DNA from: JBEBXQ01 sp040391535
GTDB lineage: Bacteria; Bacteroidota; Bacteroidia; Cytophagales; Spirosomataceae
Assembly (NCBI GenBank): GCA_040391535.1
Contig: JBEBXQ010000010.1
Span: 1 to 55,725 of the forward strand
Direction of reading: 5' to 3'
DNA: 55,725 nucleotides
The stretch's first letter is position 1. The number at the start of each line of letters is the position of its first letter. Position numbers and translations under genes: made by a program. The notes beneath the pieces were generated by a model that saw nothing but the letters and a program-made list of their open reading frames with translations, was not told where the DNA came from and did not search any database. Shown piece after piece: positions 9,164-17,916 of the stretch.

Positions 9164-9751
9164 GTGAGAGTGAACAGTAGATTAACTGACGATCAGTCAA
9201 TACGTAGCGGTATTGAACAGGGTGGATCGCGCCGGAGGCATTTTGAAAATCTGCTCTATGAAAAATATTCTTACATGATAAGAGATGGCGTATGGAGACA
9301 TAAATTATCAGAAGATGATAGTTCCATTGCCTATTCTGATACCATACTTGGTGTTATCGAAAATATAGTCAAAAAGCAGTTTGAAGGACGTGCTGAGCTG
9401 AAAACTTATATTTTTCAGATTTTTTCAAACAAATGTGTTGACCTCATCCGAAAAAACACGACTAAGAAAGCAACTGTATATCAAACAGATACCATCAGTG
9501 ATTATATCAATCTCCTGCCTGATGATATGCAGAATGCCGTTCAGCAAATGATCTCAAAGCATGAAACGGAAAGAATATGGCAGAAACTCAGAGTATTGGG
9601 GAAAAAGTGCTATGAGCTGGTAATGAAATGGAATGAAGGTTACAGCGATAAAGAAGTGGCAGAGATCATGTCTTTCAACAGTGCAGAAGTGGTGAAAACC
9701 AGCCGGTTGAGGTGCCTCAATAAAGTAAGGGAAATGGTTAAAAATGACTAG
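9164..9751 (+). CDS. Sigma-70 family (ECF-like) RNA polymerase sigma factor
   Basis: A 195-residue protein with the two-part layout of small sigma factors. Region 2-like sequence covers about residues 25-105 (FENLLYEKYSYMI ... LKTYIFQIFSNKCVDLIRKN). Region 4-like helix-turn-helix sequence covers about 135-190 (KCYELVMKWNEGYSDKEVAEIMSFNSAEVVKTSRLRCLNKV). The start is not ATG: GTG at 9164 follows an in-frame stop at 9134-9136, and a second GTG at 9170 sits behind AAGG and may be the real start. Region 2 is divergent, so promoter specificity cannot be read. It is the first gene of a four-gene unit, 29 bases before a single-TM TPR protein, and probably controls its own operon. Confidence 0.82.
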   Translation: MRVNSRLTDDQSIRSGIEQGGSRRRHFENLLYEKYSYMIRDGVWRHKLSEDDSSIAYSDTILGVIENIVKKQFEGRAELKTYIFQIFSNKCVDLIRKNTTKKATVYQTDTISDYINLLPDDMQNAVQQMISKHETERIWQKLRVLGKKCYELVMKWNEGYSDKEVAEIMSFNSAEVVKTSRLRCLNKVREMVKND

Positions 9752-9780
9752 CAGACACACCGGAACTAAATAAAAAGATA

Positions 9781-10479
9781 ATGGAGGAGCGCATTGAAAG
9801 ATATTTTTCAGGCAAACTTAATGAAAGAGAGCGCAAGGAGTTCGAACAACAATTGCGTACTGATCATACACTGATTAATGAAGTAGCTTATTATATACAA
9901 CTCAGGAATGCACTAAAACAGGAATTACTTGAAACACGCCATGCCGAATGGCAAAACAACAAACCTCCGAAAAGGATCAGTATCCGTGCTGTATACTGGG
10001 CGGCAGCGGTTTTACTCATGGGAGTTGGGATAGGATGGTATTGGTTGTATTCGCCTTCCATCACACTGGAAGAATATGCAAACCATTACATTGAACAGAA
10101 TTTTGAACGGAGAAATATTCAGATGGGTGCATCTGACGACAGTCTCCAGATGGCGATCGGATTCTTTAATAAAGGAGCATTAGAACAGTCATTGGCTATT
10201 ACGGAACAACTTACAGCCAGTCATCCCGGCAATGCCGAACAACTGGAACTCAGTGGCATTACGGCATTAAAAATGGATCAGTATGATAAAGCACTGACCT
10301 ATTTCAAACAAATGGAACAACTGGATCTGTATGATAATCCGGCCGTATTATATCAGGCCATTACATTACTTAAAAGGAAAGCACCACTTGACAATCAGGA
10401 GGCCGAAAAGCTTCTGAATAAAGTAATTAATGAAAACCTGGGAGGTAATAAACTGGCCAGAGACTGGTTAAACAAATAA
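9781..10479 (+). CDS. Single-pass membrane protein: anti-sigma-like N-terminus plus TPR-like domain
   Basis: A 232-residue protein. Residues 1-60 (ERIERYFSGKLNERERKEFEQQ...) resemble the cytoplasmic N-terminus common in Bacteroidota anti-sigma/TPR proteins. A membrane segment follows (about 70-90, VYWAAAVLLMGVGIGWYWLY). The outer part (about 110-230) has TPR-like helices (ALEQSLAITEQL, ALTYFKQMEQLDLY, LLNKVINENLGGN). With the sigma gene immediately upstream, I infer that it anchors or inhibits the sigma factor and senses a signal outside the cytoplasm. No zinc-finger anti-sigma motif is seen, so this role is not proven. Confidence 0.65.
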   Translation: MEERIERYFSGKLNERERKEFEQQLRTDHTLINEVAYYIQLRNALKQELLETRHAEWQNNKPPKRISIRAVYWAAAVLLMGVGIGWYWLYSPSITLEEYANHYIEQNFERRNIQMGASDDSLQMAIGFFNKGALEQSLAITEQLTASHPGNAEQLELSGITALKMDQYDKALTYFKQMEQLDLYDNPAVLYQAITLLKRKAPLDNQEAEKLLNKVINENLGGNKLARDWLNK

Positions 10480-10506
10480 TTCTTAAATTCAAATATCCTT
10501 AATGAA

Positions 10507-12282
10507 ATGAAAAACCCACCAGAGAAGCCCGGTCAGGGCAAAAAACCCGGAAAATCAGAAGGTTTCGACAAGATTAACCGTAACATTGGCAGTGAAATTG
10601 AACAGCGCATTGTCAAGGGAGCCAGAAGAATGGACCCGGATAATTATAATCTTATCTACCGCAATGTGGGTGAATCTCCTTGTTTCGCAGGATCTGCCAA
10701 TTCAAGAGGACAACGCCATGTAAAAGCCTTTGCACAACAGAAAATCGTTATTCTGCCCGAATCTTTGCTGGACAAAATAAAAGAACAAAAAAGCTTTTCT
10801 GTAGGCTTCGATGATCAGTCTGAAACCAAAGCTGTTCTGGTAAGGGCGAGTGAGTTCCCCAATCATCCTTCGGAGTACCCTGACTTCAAAGAAAACACCT
10901 ATACGGCACTGATTGAATGGACGCATGGCCCGCGGTTTGCCGATCTGGTCAGCATTGCAGGAACTGCTATAGGAGTTGATGTCTGTCAGCTTGATAACGT
11001 TACCATTAACGAAGGAGGGGGTTCAGGGAACCGTCCGCCCGGTGATCCGATCGTTGAAGGAAATACAGCTTCACTGACCCCTTTCCCTGTCCAGAGTGAC
11101 TATAAAAAAGTGATCAGCAATTACACAGTGGGGAAAGCGAAAACAGGTGCTGTAACGGTTGCTGTTACTGACACAGGATCGTTATTTCTCAGGACAGATT
11201 ACCTGAGTTCTAAAAATAACCGTCTGAGGTATTTCCCGCTGATCAAAAACGAAAATTTCTCTTACCCGGGAGGCTATTGCTCCGTCACCAAATACCTTGA
11301 TCCTGACTATCGCCGTCAGATGATCAAAGTTAATACACCTAATCAACCTACTACTGAGGAAGAAGTATTGCAAAGTCCTTACGATGACAATGCGGCACGG
11401 CATGGTACTACGGTTGCTGCCATTATTGCACAGAACCCTGGCAACGACAACACTTCCTCGGCCACTATATTACCTGTAAAATGCTTTGATTTTCTTGGCG
11501 CAGCTAATCTTTTCGACATCCTTTGCGGATTTAACTACATTTTCAGCCGTATTAAAACAGAGAATATCAGAATCGTGAATGCGAGCTGGGGGTTTTATGC
11601 ACCCCGTGAGAAGGAAGACCAGCTGGACATATTGCGAAAAAAAATACTGGCTCTGAAAAAAGAACATATTTTTGTAGTCACCTCAGCAGGAAACCGGCCT
11701 AAACTTGACGAACCTGCCCATAATCTGAACGATGGCGCCATTTATCCGGCATGTTTCAGGAGTAAAGAGCTGGATAACCTGATATCTGTAACCACGGTAA
11801 CTTATGATCTCGGATTTTCCCAAACCGGCAATGACTCCCCGTTTTTAAATGACAAAATTGTTGACCATCTGAAAAAGGGACAACCAGAGGGCACAAAAGT
11901 CGTGCAGGAACAATTAGTACATGTTGAAAATTATTCGGCTGACTTTGTCGATGTAGGAGTAGTTGCACATCCTTTTCAGGGATTATTCTCAAGCCCCTTC
12001 AAAGACAAAAGCGGTAAAAACACGGAACCGGCTGTCATTTCAGGCTCTTCGTTTGCGGCGGGTTATGTAACGGCCTATCTCGCAGAAGCATTGCGGCTGA
12101 ACCCGGACATTAAAACCAAAGAGGAGTTCTTTGCCGGTCAAACAAACATCAGCCAGTCAGCTGATCTCACTGATGTGACTGCCGGCGGGACTTACCTGAC
12201 TTTACCTATTGAAGAGTATGATCAGGTCACCAGCTATGTTGCCAATTATATTATGCATCATCCGCTAAGCCTCGACAGCTAA
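10507..12282 (+). CDS. S8-family subtilisin-like serine protease
   Basis: A 591-residue protein with a complete subtilase triad: Asp222 in AVTDTGS, His299 in RHGTTVAAIIAQ and Ser515 in SGSSFAAGYV. The oxyanion asparagine is in VVTSAGNRP. A charged, proline/glycine/lysine-rich start replaces any signal peptide, so it is predicted cytoplasmic unless exported by another route. About 210 residues precede the catalytic domain and are unassigned; they could be an inhibitory or sensing region. It lies 27 bases after the TPR membrane protein and 8 bases before the CHAT protease, so co-expression is very likely. Its substrate is unknown. Confidence 0.88.
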   Translation: MKNPPEKPGQGKKPGKSEGFDKINRNIGSEIEQRIVKGARRMDPDNYNLIYRNVGESPCFAGSANSRGQRHVKAFAQQKIVILPESLLDKIKEQKSFSVGFDDQSETKAVLVRASEFPNHPSEYPDFKENTYTALIEWTHGPRFADLVSIAGTAIGVDVCQLDNVTINEGGGSGNRPPGDPIVEGNTASLTPFPVQSDYKKVISNYTVGKAKTGAVTVAVTDTGSLFLRTDYLSSKNNRLRYFPLIKNENFSYPGGYCSVTKYLDPDYRRQMIKVNTPNQPTTEEEVLQSPYDDNAARHGTTVAAIIAQNPGNDNTSSATILPVKCFDFLGAANLFDILCGFNYIFSRIKTENIRIVNASWGFYAPREKEDQLDILRKKILALKKEHIFVVTSAGNRPKLDEPAHNLNDGAIYPACFRSKELDNLISVTTVTYDLGFSQTGNDSPFLNDKIVDHLKKGQPEGTKVVQEQLVHVENYSADFVDVGVVAHPFQGLFSSPFKDKSGKNTEPAVISGSSFAAGYVTAYLAEALRLNPDIKTKEEFFAGQTNISQSADLTDVTAGGTYLTLPIEEYDQVTSYVANYIMHHPLSLDS

Positions 12283-12290
12283 TTTAGTAT

Positions 12291-15041
12291 ATGCGTATAT
12301 TTTTTTTCCTCCAGTGTTTATTATTAGGTATTTTCAGGAGCGGGGCGACGTGTCCCTCTCCTGAAAAATTTTATTTACAACTGGAGGAAATCAGAAATAA
12401 CGGACAATCCGTTGAAAGTCAGGAATCATCTCTCAATAAATGGATGATTCAATGGGAAAAGTGCTACCCTAAAGCAGATTCGGTTTATGTGGAAGCGTTG
12501 CTTCTCTCAGGGCTGAATCACTATAAAGATGGAAGGACCGAAGAGGCCATTCAGGTTCATCAGAAAATCATTACGATTTACCGGCAGAACAGCGGTCTGC
12601 GGCTAAAGCTCAGCAATCTGGGAAAGACGTATTACCGGTTGGGAGTATTTTATACCAGAGTCCGGAAACTCAATGAAAGTATTGATGTTCTGCAGCAGGT
12701 AATCGCCATATCCGGCAACAATCCCAAAATGAAAATCTGGGTAAACCAGGCGCACTTATACCTGATTTACAATTATTTTGTACAGGGTGATTTCCAAAGA
12801 GCCCTGCAGCATGCTGTAGCCGGAGAGGTTATTTCAGAAGAACTGAAAGATGATATTTCACTCAGTAAAGTTTTACAGCAAAAGGCGCAGGTGCTACACA
12901 TGTTAAAGCAGCTTCCTGAAGCACTGGGAGCTATTGATAAAGCCATTCCCCTTATTGAGCATACTCCACAGCAACAGAACAGTATTTCAAGCCAGTATAT
13001 GCTGAGAGGTAATATCCTGAGGGATTTACACCGCAATCCCGAAGCATTACAAAGTCTTCAGACAGCGTATGCTATCGCCAGAAAGAATGAAGAAGTCTAT
13101 ATTTCCGACTTCCCGATGGCCATTGGTTATTTTTATCAGACCACCGGTGAGACCAGCCATGCATTAGCATTTTATCAGGAGGCATTGAGACTTGATAACG
13201 GAAGTCACAACAAGTGCCTTATTTTCAACAATATTGCCAATATCTATAAACACCAGCACAAATTTGAGGAAGCCCTGGAAAACCTTCAGAAAGGCATCCG
13301 TACTATCATTCCGGATTTTAATGATCCGTCCCATATTCACCTACCTCCCGCACGAACCATCCGTACACTTCAGCAAAAAGATTTTTTACTGGGTCTTATC
13401 CGAGATCAGGCTCAGACCTGGCTTGAATATGCAAAAAGCAAAAATAATCATCAGCAATATCTGCAGCGCTCGCTGAATGCCTATATGCTTGCAGACAGTA
13501 TGATTGATTTTATGCGCTGGGAACACACCGGGGTTGCTTCCAAACTTTACTGGCGGGAAAAAACCTATGATATGTATGAACAGGCTATAGAAGCCTGCTA
13601 TCTGCTGAAAGATCCTGTCAGGGCATTTTATTTTTTTGAAAAAAGCCGTGCGGTATTGTTGAATGATGAACTGAATACCCTTGGTGCCGGCCAGCAACTG
13701 GCCTCCGCAGATCAGCAGAAAGAAAAAGAGATCAGGCAACAAATAACGGAGCTACAGTTCAGTCTGGCCGAAAAAGAGAAAAATACGAATGACTATGTGA
13801 AAGTACTTGATCAGTTACTCAAAGCGGAAGAATTACAAAAATCATTTTTCAGATCACTGGAAAACCGGAATCCGGCCTATTACAGTTACCGGTACAACAA
13901 CAAAGTACCTGCTATTGACGATATCAGAAAGCATGTGCTGAAACCAATGGGAGACAATACCGCACTGCTTACCTTTTTTTCAGGTAAGAACTCCATATAC
14001 GGGATCGGCGTTAAAGATCATACTACGCAATTTCTGGAATTTGATAAAAGCAGCTATGATTCCCTGATCACGGCAATGAATACATTCCTTTCCAGCAAAT
14101 CCAGGCAGAATCAGTCTTTTAAAGAATATTTAAGTGTTTCAGCCTCACTGTACAACCTGCTGATCAAGCCTTTCCAGCTTTCTGTAAACAACAGAACTAT
14201 TATTTCTACAAACAACGGCTTCTTCCCTTTTGAAGCACTCAGCCGGTCCGGATCAAAACCGGATTATCTGGGTCAGCATCATGCCATCAGCTATACTTAT
14301 TCTGCCGGCTTTTTATTAAAAAAACGGATAAGTGAACATTTAACAAACAACAGCAGGTCTTTTCTCGGCATCGCACCGGTTGATTTTTCTCTTTCGTCCG
14401 GTCAGCCTTCTCTTCCCGGATCTGATAACGCGGCCATCACGATTGAACGAAATTTTTCATTTTCAAAGATCCTAACACATCAGCAAGCTACCAGAGAGGC
14501 ATTTCTGAAAGAAGCACCTCAGTATAAGATGGTACAACTGCTGACCCACGCCATTGCCGACAGTACCGGTACTGAGCCTACATTATATTTTTCGGACAGT
14601 ACTTTGCAGCTTTCAGACATTGGCACGCTGGGAAGCTTTCAAACACAACTGATGGTGTTGTCAGCGTGTCAGACCGGGATAGGCAAAAATCAAACCGGTG
14701 AAGGTGTCTACAGCCTTGCGAGAGGGTTTGCGTCTGCCGGTATTCCGTCCGTGGTCACAACTTTGTGGAGTGTTGAAAATCAACCGGTTTATGAACTGAC
14801 CAGGCTCTTTTTTGAATACATTAAAGAAGGCCAGCCGCTGGATATTGCCTTGCAGAATGCCCGTAATCAATGGCTTGAGCAAACCTCAGGAACCGACCAG
14901 CTTCCTTATTCCTGGGCAGGTATGGTGCTGGTAGGCAATACCGATCCGGTTTACAGTCAGTCTGATTGGTGGTGGTGGGTGGCCGGCTTTTTCATTTCCC
15001 TCTTGTTGTTCCTTTTTATCCGGTATTTCCGCAGGATATAA
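12291..15041 (+). CDS. TPR-CHAT caspase-like cysteine protease with C-terminal membrane anchor
   Basis: A 916-residue protein. A hydrophobic N-terminus (FFFLQCLLLGIF) looks like a signal peptide. Tandem TPR-like helices fill about residues 60-440, a coiled-coil-like charged stretch follows (about 460-520), and a CHAT domain covers about 560-870. The expected catalytic pair is present: His753 in LLTHAIAD and Cys793 in VLSACQTG, followed by the family segment ARGFASAGIPSVVTTLW. A single membrane helix ends the protein (WWWWVAGFFISLLLFLF) with arginines after it. This topology puts TPR and CHAT outside the cytoplasm, attached to the inner membrane (inference). It is the last gene of the sigma/TPR/S8/CHAT operon. 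Confidence 0.88.
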   Translation: MRIFFFLQCLLLGIFRSGATCPSPEKFYLQLEEIRNNGQSVESQESSLNKWMIQWEKCYPKADSVYVEALLLSGLNHYKDGRTEEAIQVHQKIITIYRQNSGLRLKLSNLGKTYYRLGVFYTRVRKLNESIDVLQQVIAISGNNPKMKIWVNQAHLYLIYNYFVQGDFQRALQHAVAGEVISEELKDDISLSKVLQQKAQVLHMLKQLPEALGAIDKAIPLIEHTPQQQNSISSQYMLRGNILRDLHRNPEALQSLQTAYAIARKNEEVYISDFPMAIGYFYQTTGETSHALAFYQEALRLDNGSHNKCLIFNNIANIYKHQHKFEEALENLQKGIRTIIPDFNDPSHIHLPPARTIRTLQQKDFLLGLIRDQAQTWLEYAKSKNNHQQYLQRSLNAYMLADSMIDFMRWEHTGVASKLYWREKTYDMYEQAIEACYLLKDPVRAFYFFEKSRAVLLNDELNTLGAGQQLASADQQKEKEIRQQITELQFSLAEKEKNTNDYVKVLDQLLKAEELQKSFFRSLENRNPAYYSYRYNNKVPAIDDIRKHVLKPMGDNTALLTFFSGKNSIYGIGVKDHTTQFLEFDKSSYDSLITAMNTFLSSKSRQNQSFKEYLSVSASLYNLLIKPFQLSVNNRTIISTNNGFFPFEALSRSGSKPDYLGQHHAISYTYSAGFLLKKRISEHLTNNSRSFLGIAPVDFSLSSGQPSLPGSDNAAITIERNFSFSKILTHQQATREAFLKEAPQYKMVQLLTHAIADSTGTEPTLYFSDSTLQLSDIGTLGSFQTQLMVLSACQTGIGKNQTGEGVYSLARGFASAGIPSVVTTLWSVENQPVYELTRLFFEYIKEGQPLDIALQNARNQWLEQTSGTDQLPYSWAGMVLVGNTDPVYSQSDWWWWVAGFFISLLLFLFIRYFRRI

Positions 15042-15074
15042 AATACCGCGACTTCATTGCAAGCCAAAACCTTT

Positions 15075-15082
15075 TAACTTTG
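15075..15082 (+). promoter_or_regulatory. -7 element upstream of the M3 peptidase gene
   Basis: TAACTTTG matches the Bacteroidota TAnnTTTG -7 box and lies 27 bases before the ATG. The nearest upstream TTG is only 15 bases away (15057-15059), closer than usual, so the -33 element is uncertain. Confidence 0.45.
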
Positions 15083-15109
15083 CTGAAAAGCAAACCGTAA
15101 TCAGAAGTC

Positions 15110-16846
15110 ATGCTCACTGAAGACAGATTAATATTACCCGAAAAACCGGCCAGAACATTTCTGCCGGAGTCATTTGAACTGACCAGCTGGACAGAGCTGG
15201 AACCTTTCTATACTGATCTGACCCAACGCGAAATTCAAAATGCAGGGGAATTACATAAGCTTCTGCTGGATCGCTCCGAACTGGAATCCTATCTTTCAGA
15301 GAATTTTGCCTGGCGTTATATTCGTCAGACCTGCGATACGGCTGATGAAACACTGGTAAAATCCCTGCAGTTCTTCATTACTGAAATACAGCCACAACTG
15401 GCTGCCTATGGTAATAAACTTGACAAAAAGATCGCCGGCTCTCCTTTCAGAGCCGATCTGACCGGCAAAGGATTTAACATAGCTATCCGTAGTTTACTGA
15501 AAGGCATTGAAATTTTCAGAGAAGAGAATATTCCCTTGCAAACACAAGCTCAGACAGAAGAAAGACAATATGGAGCTATTGCAGGTGCGATGACCGTGAC
15601 GCTGGATGGGGAAGAAATGACATTGCAGAAAGCAGCGGACCGGCTGCAATCTACAGACCGGAAGATACGTGAAGAAGCGTGGCGCGCTATAAGCGAAAGA
15701 CGTTATCAGGACCATGAAAAACTGGATGAGCTGCTTAACAGGCTTATTACCCTCAGAAATGAAATCGCTCAAAATGCAGGTTTTGCCAATTACCGCGATT
15801 ATATGTTTGCCGCAATGGGCAGGTTTGATTACACGCCCCAGGATTGTATTGAGTTTCACGAGGCCGTCAGCATTTCAGTAGTGCCTATGCTGGAAACCAT
15901 GGCAAAGCACCGTAAGGAATCGCTGGGAGTGCCGTCGCTGCGTCCGTGGGATCTGAAAGTAGATGTCGAAGGACGCAAACCCTTAAAGCCGTTCAATACA
16001 GGGAATGAGCTTCTTGAAAAAACAATCCGCTGCTTTTCACGTTTGGATCCGTTTCTGGGCGAATGCCTTCAGATTCTGAAAACGATGGGGCACCTTGATC
16101 TGGAATCAAGGAAAGGCAAAGCCCCCGGTGGATATAATTATCCGCTGGATGAAACAGGCGTTCCCTTTATTTTCATGAATGCAACATCAAGCCTCAGAGA
16201 CATGGTGACACTCCTGCATGAAGGGGGGCATGCGGTACATTCGCTTGTAACGCGGGATTTGCCGCTGAATACTTTTAAACATACCCCTTCTGAGGTAGCG
16301 GAACTGGCTTCCATGTCCATGGAACTCCTGACAATGGATTACTGGGATGAGTTTTTTGAAAATGAAGAAGATCTCAGAAGAGCTAAAATACAGCATCTTG
16401 AATCTATTCTGGAAACATTACCCTGGGTGGCGACGGTTGATAAATTCCAGCACTGGATGTATGAAAACCCCGGTCATACTACCGAAGAAAGAAAAGACAA
16501 ATGGGTTGATATTTACAGTCAGTTCAGCGACAATGTTACAGATTGGAGCCAGCTTGAGAAATTCAGATCAAGTCTGTGGCAAAGGCAGTTGCATATTTAT
16601 GAAGTGCCGTTTTATTATATTGAATACGGCTTTGCCCAACTCGGTGCCATTGGTGTATGGAAAAACTATAAGGAGAACAAAGAGAAAGGATTGTCGGGCT
16701 ACCTGAATGCTCTGAAACTGGGATATACGGCTACGATCGGAGAGATTTATAATGAAGCCGGTATTTCTTTTGATTTTTCCAGTGAAAATATTAATACGCT
16801 GATGAATTTCGTACGAAAAGAACTGGAACAGTTACAAATTAAATAA
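15110..16846 (+). CDS. M3-family oligoendopeptidase (PepF-like)
   Basis: A cytoplasmic zinc metallopeptidase of 578 residues that should trim short peptides. The zinc motif HEGGH has ligands His370 and His374, catalytic Glu371, and a third ligand Glu398 in TPSEVAELASMSMEL. The N-terminal helical region (about 110-200) is the oligoendopeptidase F type, and the C-terminal GYTATIGEIYNEAGI is also family-like. Length is typical and there is no signal peptide. It has its own -7 promoter element and 68 bases of separation from the CHAT gene, so I treat it as a separate unit. Confidence 0.92.
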   Translation: MLTEDRLILPEKPARTFLPESFELTSWTELEPFYTDLTQREIQNAGELHKLLLDRSELESYLSENFAWRYIRQTCDTADETLVKSLQFFITEIQPQLAAYGNKLDKKIAGSPFRADLTGKGFNIAIRSLLKGIEIFREENIPLQTQAQTEERQYGAIAGAMTVTLDGEEMTLQKAADRLQSTDRKIREEAWRAISERRYQDHEKLDELLNRLITLRNEIAQNAGFANYRDYMFAAMGRFDYTPQDCIEFHEAVSISVVPMLETMAKHRKESLGVPSLRPWDLKVDVEGRKPLKPFNTGNELLEKTIRCFSRLDPFLGECLQILKTMGHLDLESRKGKAPGGYNYPLDETGVPFIFMNATSSLRDMVTLLHEGGHAVHSLVTRDLPLNTFKHTPSEVAELASMSMELLTMDYWDEFFENEEDLRRAKIQHLESILETLPWVATVDKFQHWMYENPGHTTEERKDKWVDIYSQFSDNVTDWSQLEKFRSSLWQRQLHIYEVPFYYIEYGFAQLGAIGVWKNYKENKEKGLSGYLNALKLGYTATIGEIYNEAGISFDFSSENINTLMNFVRKELEQLQIK

Positions 16847-16862
16847 AAGACTGCCAAGTTAT

Positions 16863-16893
16863 TTTGTGGTTTTGATAAAGGGCCTTACTTTTG
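16863..16893 (+). promoter_or_regulatory. Bacteroidota-type promoter of the small lipoprotein gene
   Basis: TTTG (16863-16866), 19 bases, then TACTTTTG (16886-16893): a full match to the Bacteroidota -33/-7 consensus, 29 bases before the lipoprotein ATG. Confidence 0.7.
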
Positions 16894-16921
16894 CATGGAT
16901 ATTAAATGATTGCATTTCAAA

Positions 16922-17176
16922 ATGAAAATTAGAAATATAGCTTTATTGTTGACCGGCGCAGCATTTCTTTCGTCCTGCCAGTATCAGAAATATAATAAAA
17001 AGGACAGTCCGGATCCCGGTGCAAAAAGTACCTGGGTTTATGGAGTACACCCTGATTCTTCTGCAAGACAACTGGCACAGACCTACGAACCAAATCCTGA
17101 TATGGATTTTCGTGTAAATGCTATTTTCAATAAATTATACGGTTCAGATTCCACTGTTGCTGTTCCTGCGAAATAA
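16922..17176 (+). CDS. Small lipoprotein of unknown function
   Basis: An 84-residue protein starting at the ATG at 16922 (a TTG at 16910 would add four residues without improving the signal). The N-terminus is a clear lipoprotein signal, with LLTGAAFLSSC as the lipobox. The mature part is short and polar (QYQKYNKKDSPDPGA..., WVYGVHPDSSARQLAQTYEPNPD). I do not recognise a domain. A strong promoter and a strong terminator frame it as a single-gene unit that may be well expressed. Confidence 0.75.
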   Translation: MKIRNIALLLTGAAFLSSCQYQKYNKKDSPDPGAKSTWVYGVHPDSSARQLAQTYEPNPDMDFRVNAIFNKLYGSDSTVAVPAK

Positions 17177-17200
17177 CAGCAGTATCTGAAAATAAAAGAT

Positions 17201-17233
17201 AAGAGACGATGCTATTCACCAGCATCGTCTCTT
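17201..17233. terminator. Strong hairpin terminator after the lipoprotein gene
   Basis: AAGAGACGATGCT (17201-17213) and AGCATCGTCTCTT (17221-17233) form a perfect 13-bp stem with a 7-base loop. It lies between convergent genes and can act in both directions. Confidence 0.8.
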
Positions 17234-17255
17234 TGTGTTGAAATGTATCTGAATA

Positions 17256-17909
17256 CTAAAGGTATTTGCTCCCTTCCCTCACCGATAAGGCACTCAGAGG
17301 ATGCTCTTTGATAAAATCACGCACCCAGTCAGGGTTGGTTTTGGAATATTCCCTCAGCGCCCAGCCTATGGCTTTACGGATAAAAAATTCAGTCGAACTG
17401 TTATTATATAAAATACATTCCGACAACACAGCAGTATTGGTCAGATTCTTGTATTTAAGCTGGAAAAGAATAGCACTTCTGGCTTTCCACATATTGTCAC
17501 TCCGGCTCCATAGTAACATCGCTTCATTCATCTGCTCAGGATAACGCTTACCCATTTCTCCCAACAGATTACCTGCAATGGTATCGACAGTGTCCCACCA
17601 TGATTTCTGCGTGATCAGATGTTCTATTTTATCCAGATCAGCAAAAGTCAGCTTTGTTTTTGACACCAGCAGTATTTCCATAGCCAGATATTGATATTCC
17701 CGTTCAGGGCGTTGCCAGAGATCATTAACCCACTGCCAGTCAATCGCATTGTTTTTTTTACAGCCTGCCAGAACAGCTTTACATAACTGTTGCCTTTCCG
17801 GCTTTTTTATTCCCAGAAATGAGAACTGGTTTTTGAGGTAAGCAGTCATAGCCGCCGCATTATCCGTATTCCTGTGGCTCTCAAAGAGCGCTGTAATTTC
17901 TGTTGTCAT
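17256..17909 (-). CDS. AlkD-like DNA alkylation repair protein
   Basis: A 217-residue all-helical HEAT-repeat protein of the AlkC/AlkD DNA glycosylase family, which removes alkylated purines. Landmarks are FLGIKKPERQQL near the start, a YLAMEILL segment, SWWDTVDTIAGNLLGE (tryptophans and the conserved aspartate), and the C-terminal FIRKAIGWALREYSKTNPDWVRDFI. I use the ATG at 17909, which leaves a 7-base gap after the pirin-like gene; the longer frame from 17936 would overlap it. It is last in a three-gene minus-strand operon. Confidence 0.88.
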   Translation of the reverse strand: MTTEITALFESHRNTDNAAAMTAYLKNQFSFLGIKKPERQQLCKAVLAGCKKNNAIDWQWVNDLWQRPEREYQYLAMEILLVSKTKLTFADLDKIEHLITQKSWWDTVDTIAGNLLGEMGKRYPEQMNEAMLLWSRSDNMWKARSAILFQLKYKNLTNTAVLSECILYNNSSTEFFIRKAIGWALREYSKTNPDWVRDFIKEHPLSALSVREGSKYL

Positions 17910-17916
17910 TCTGGTA

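Noticed and set aside
10003..10479. FecR-type anti-sigma factor call for the TPR membrane protein
   Set aside because: The outer part is TPR-like helices, not the FecR beta domain, and there is no SusC/SusD pair nearby.
9164..15041. Possible type III-E CRISPR (Craspase) locus because of TPR-CHAT plus sigma factor
   Set aside because: No repeat-spacer array, no Cas7-11-like protein and no Cas1/Cas2 are present in the window.
9164..15041. Possible bacterial gasdermin operon because of linked proteases
   Set aside because: No small pore-forming gasdermin-like gene lies next to the proteases; all four genes are accounted for.
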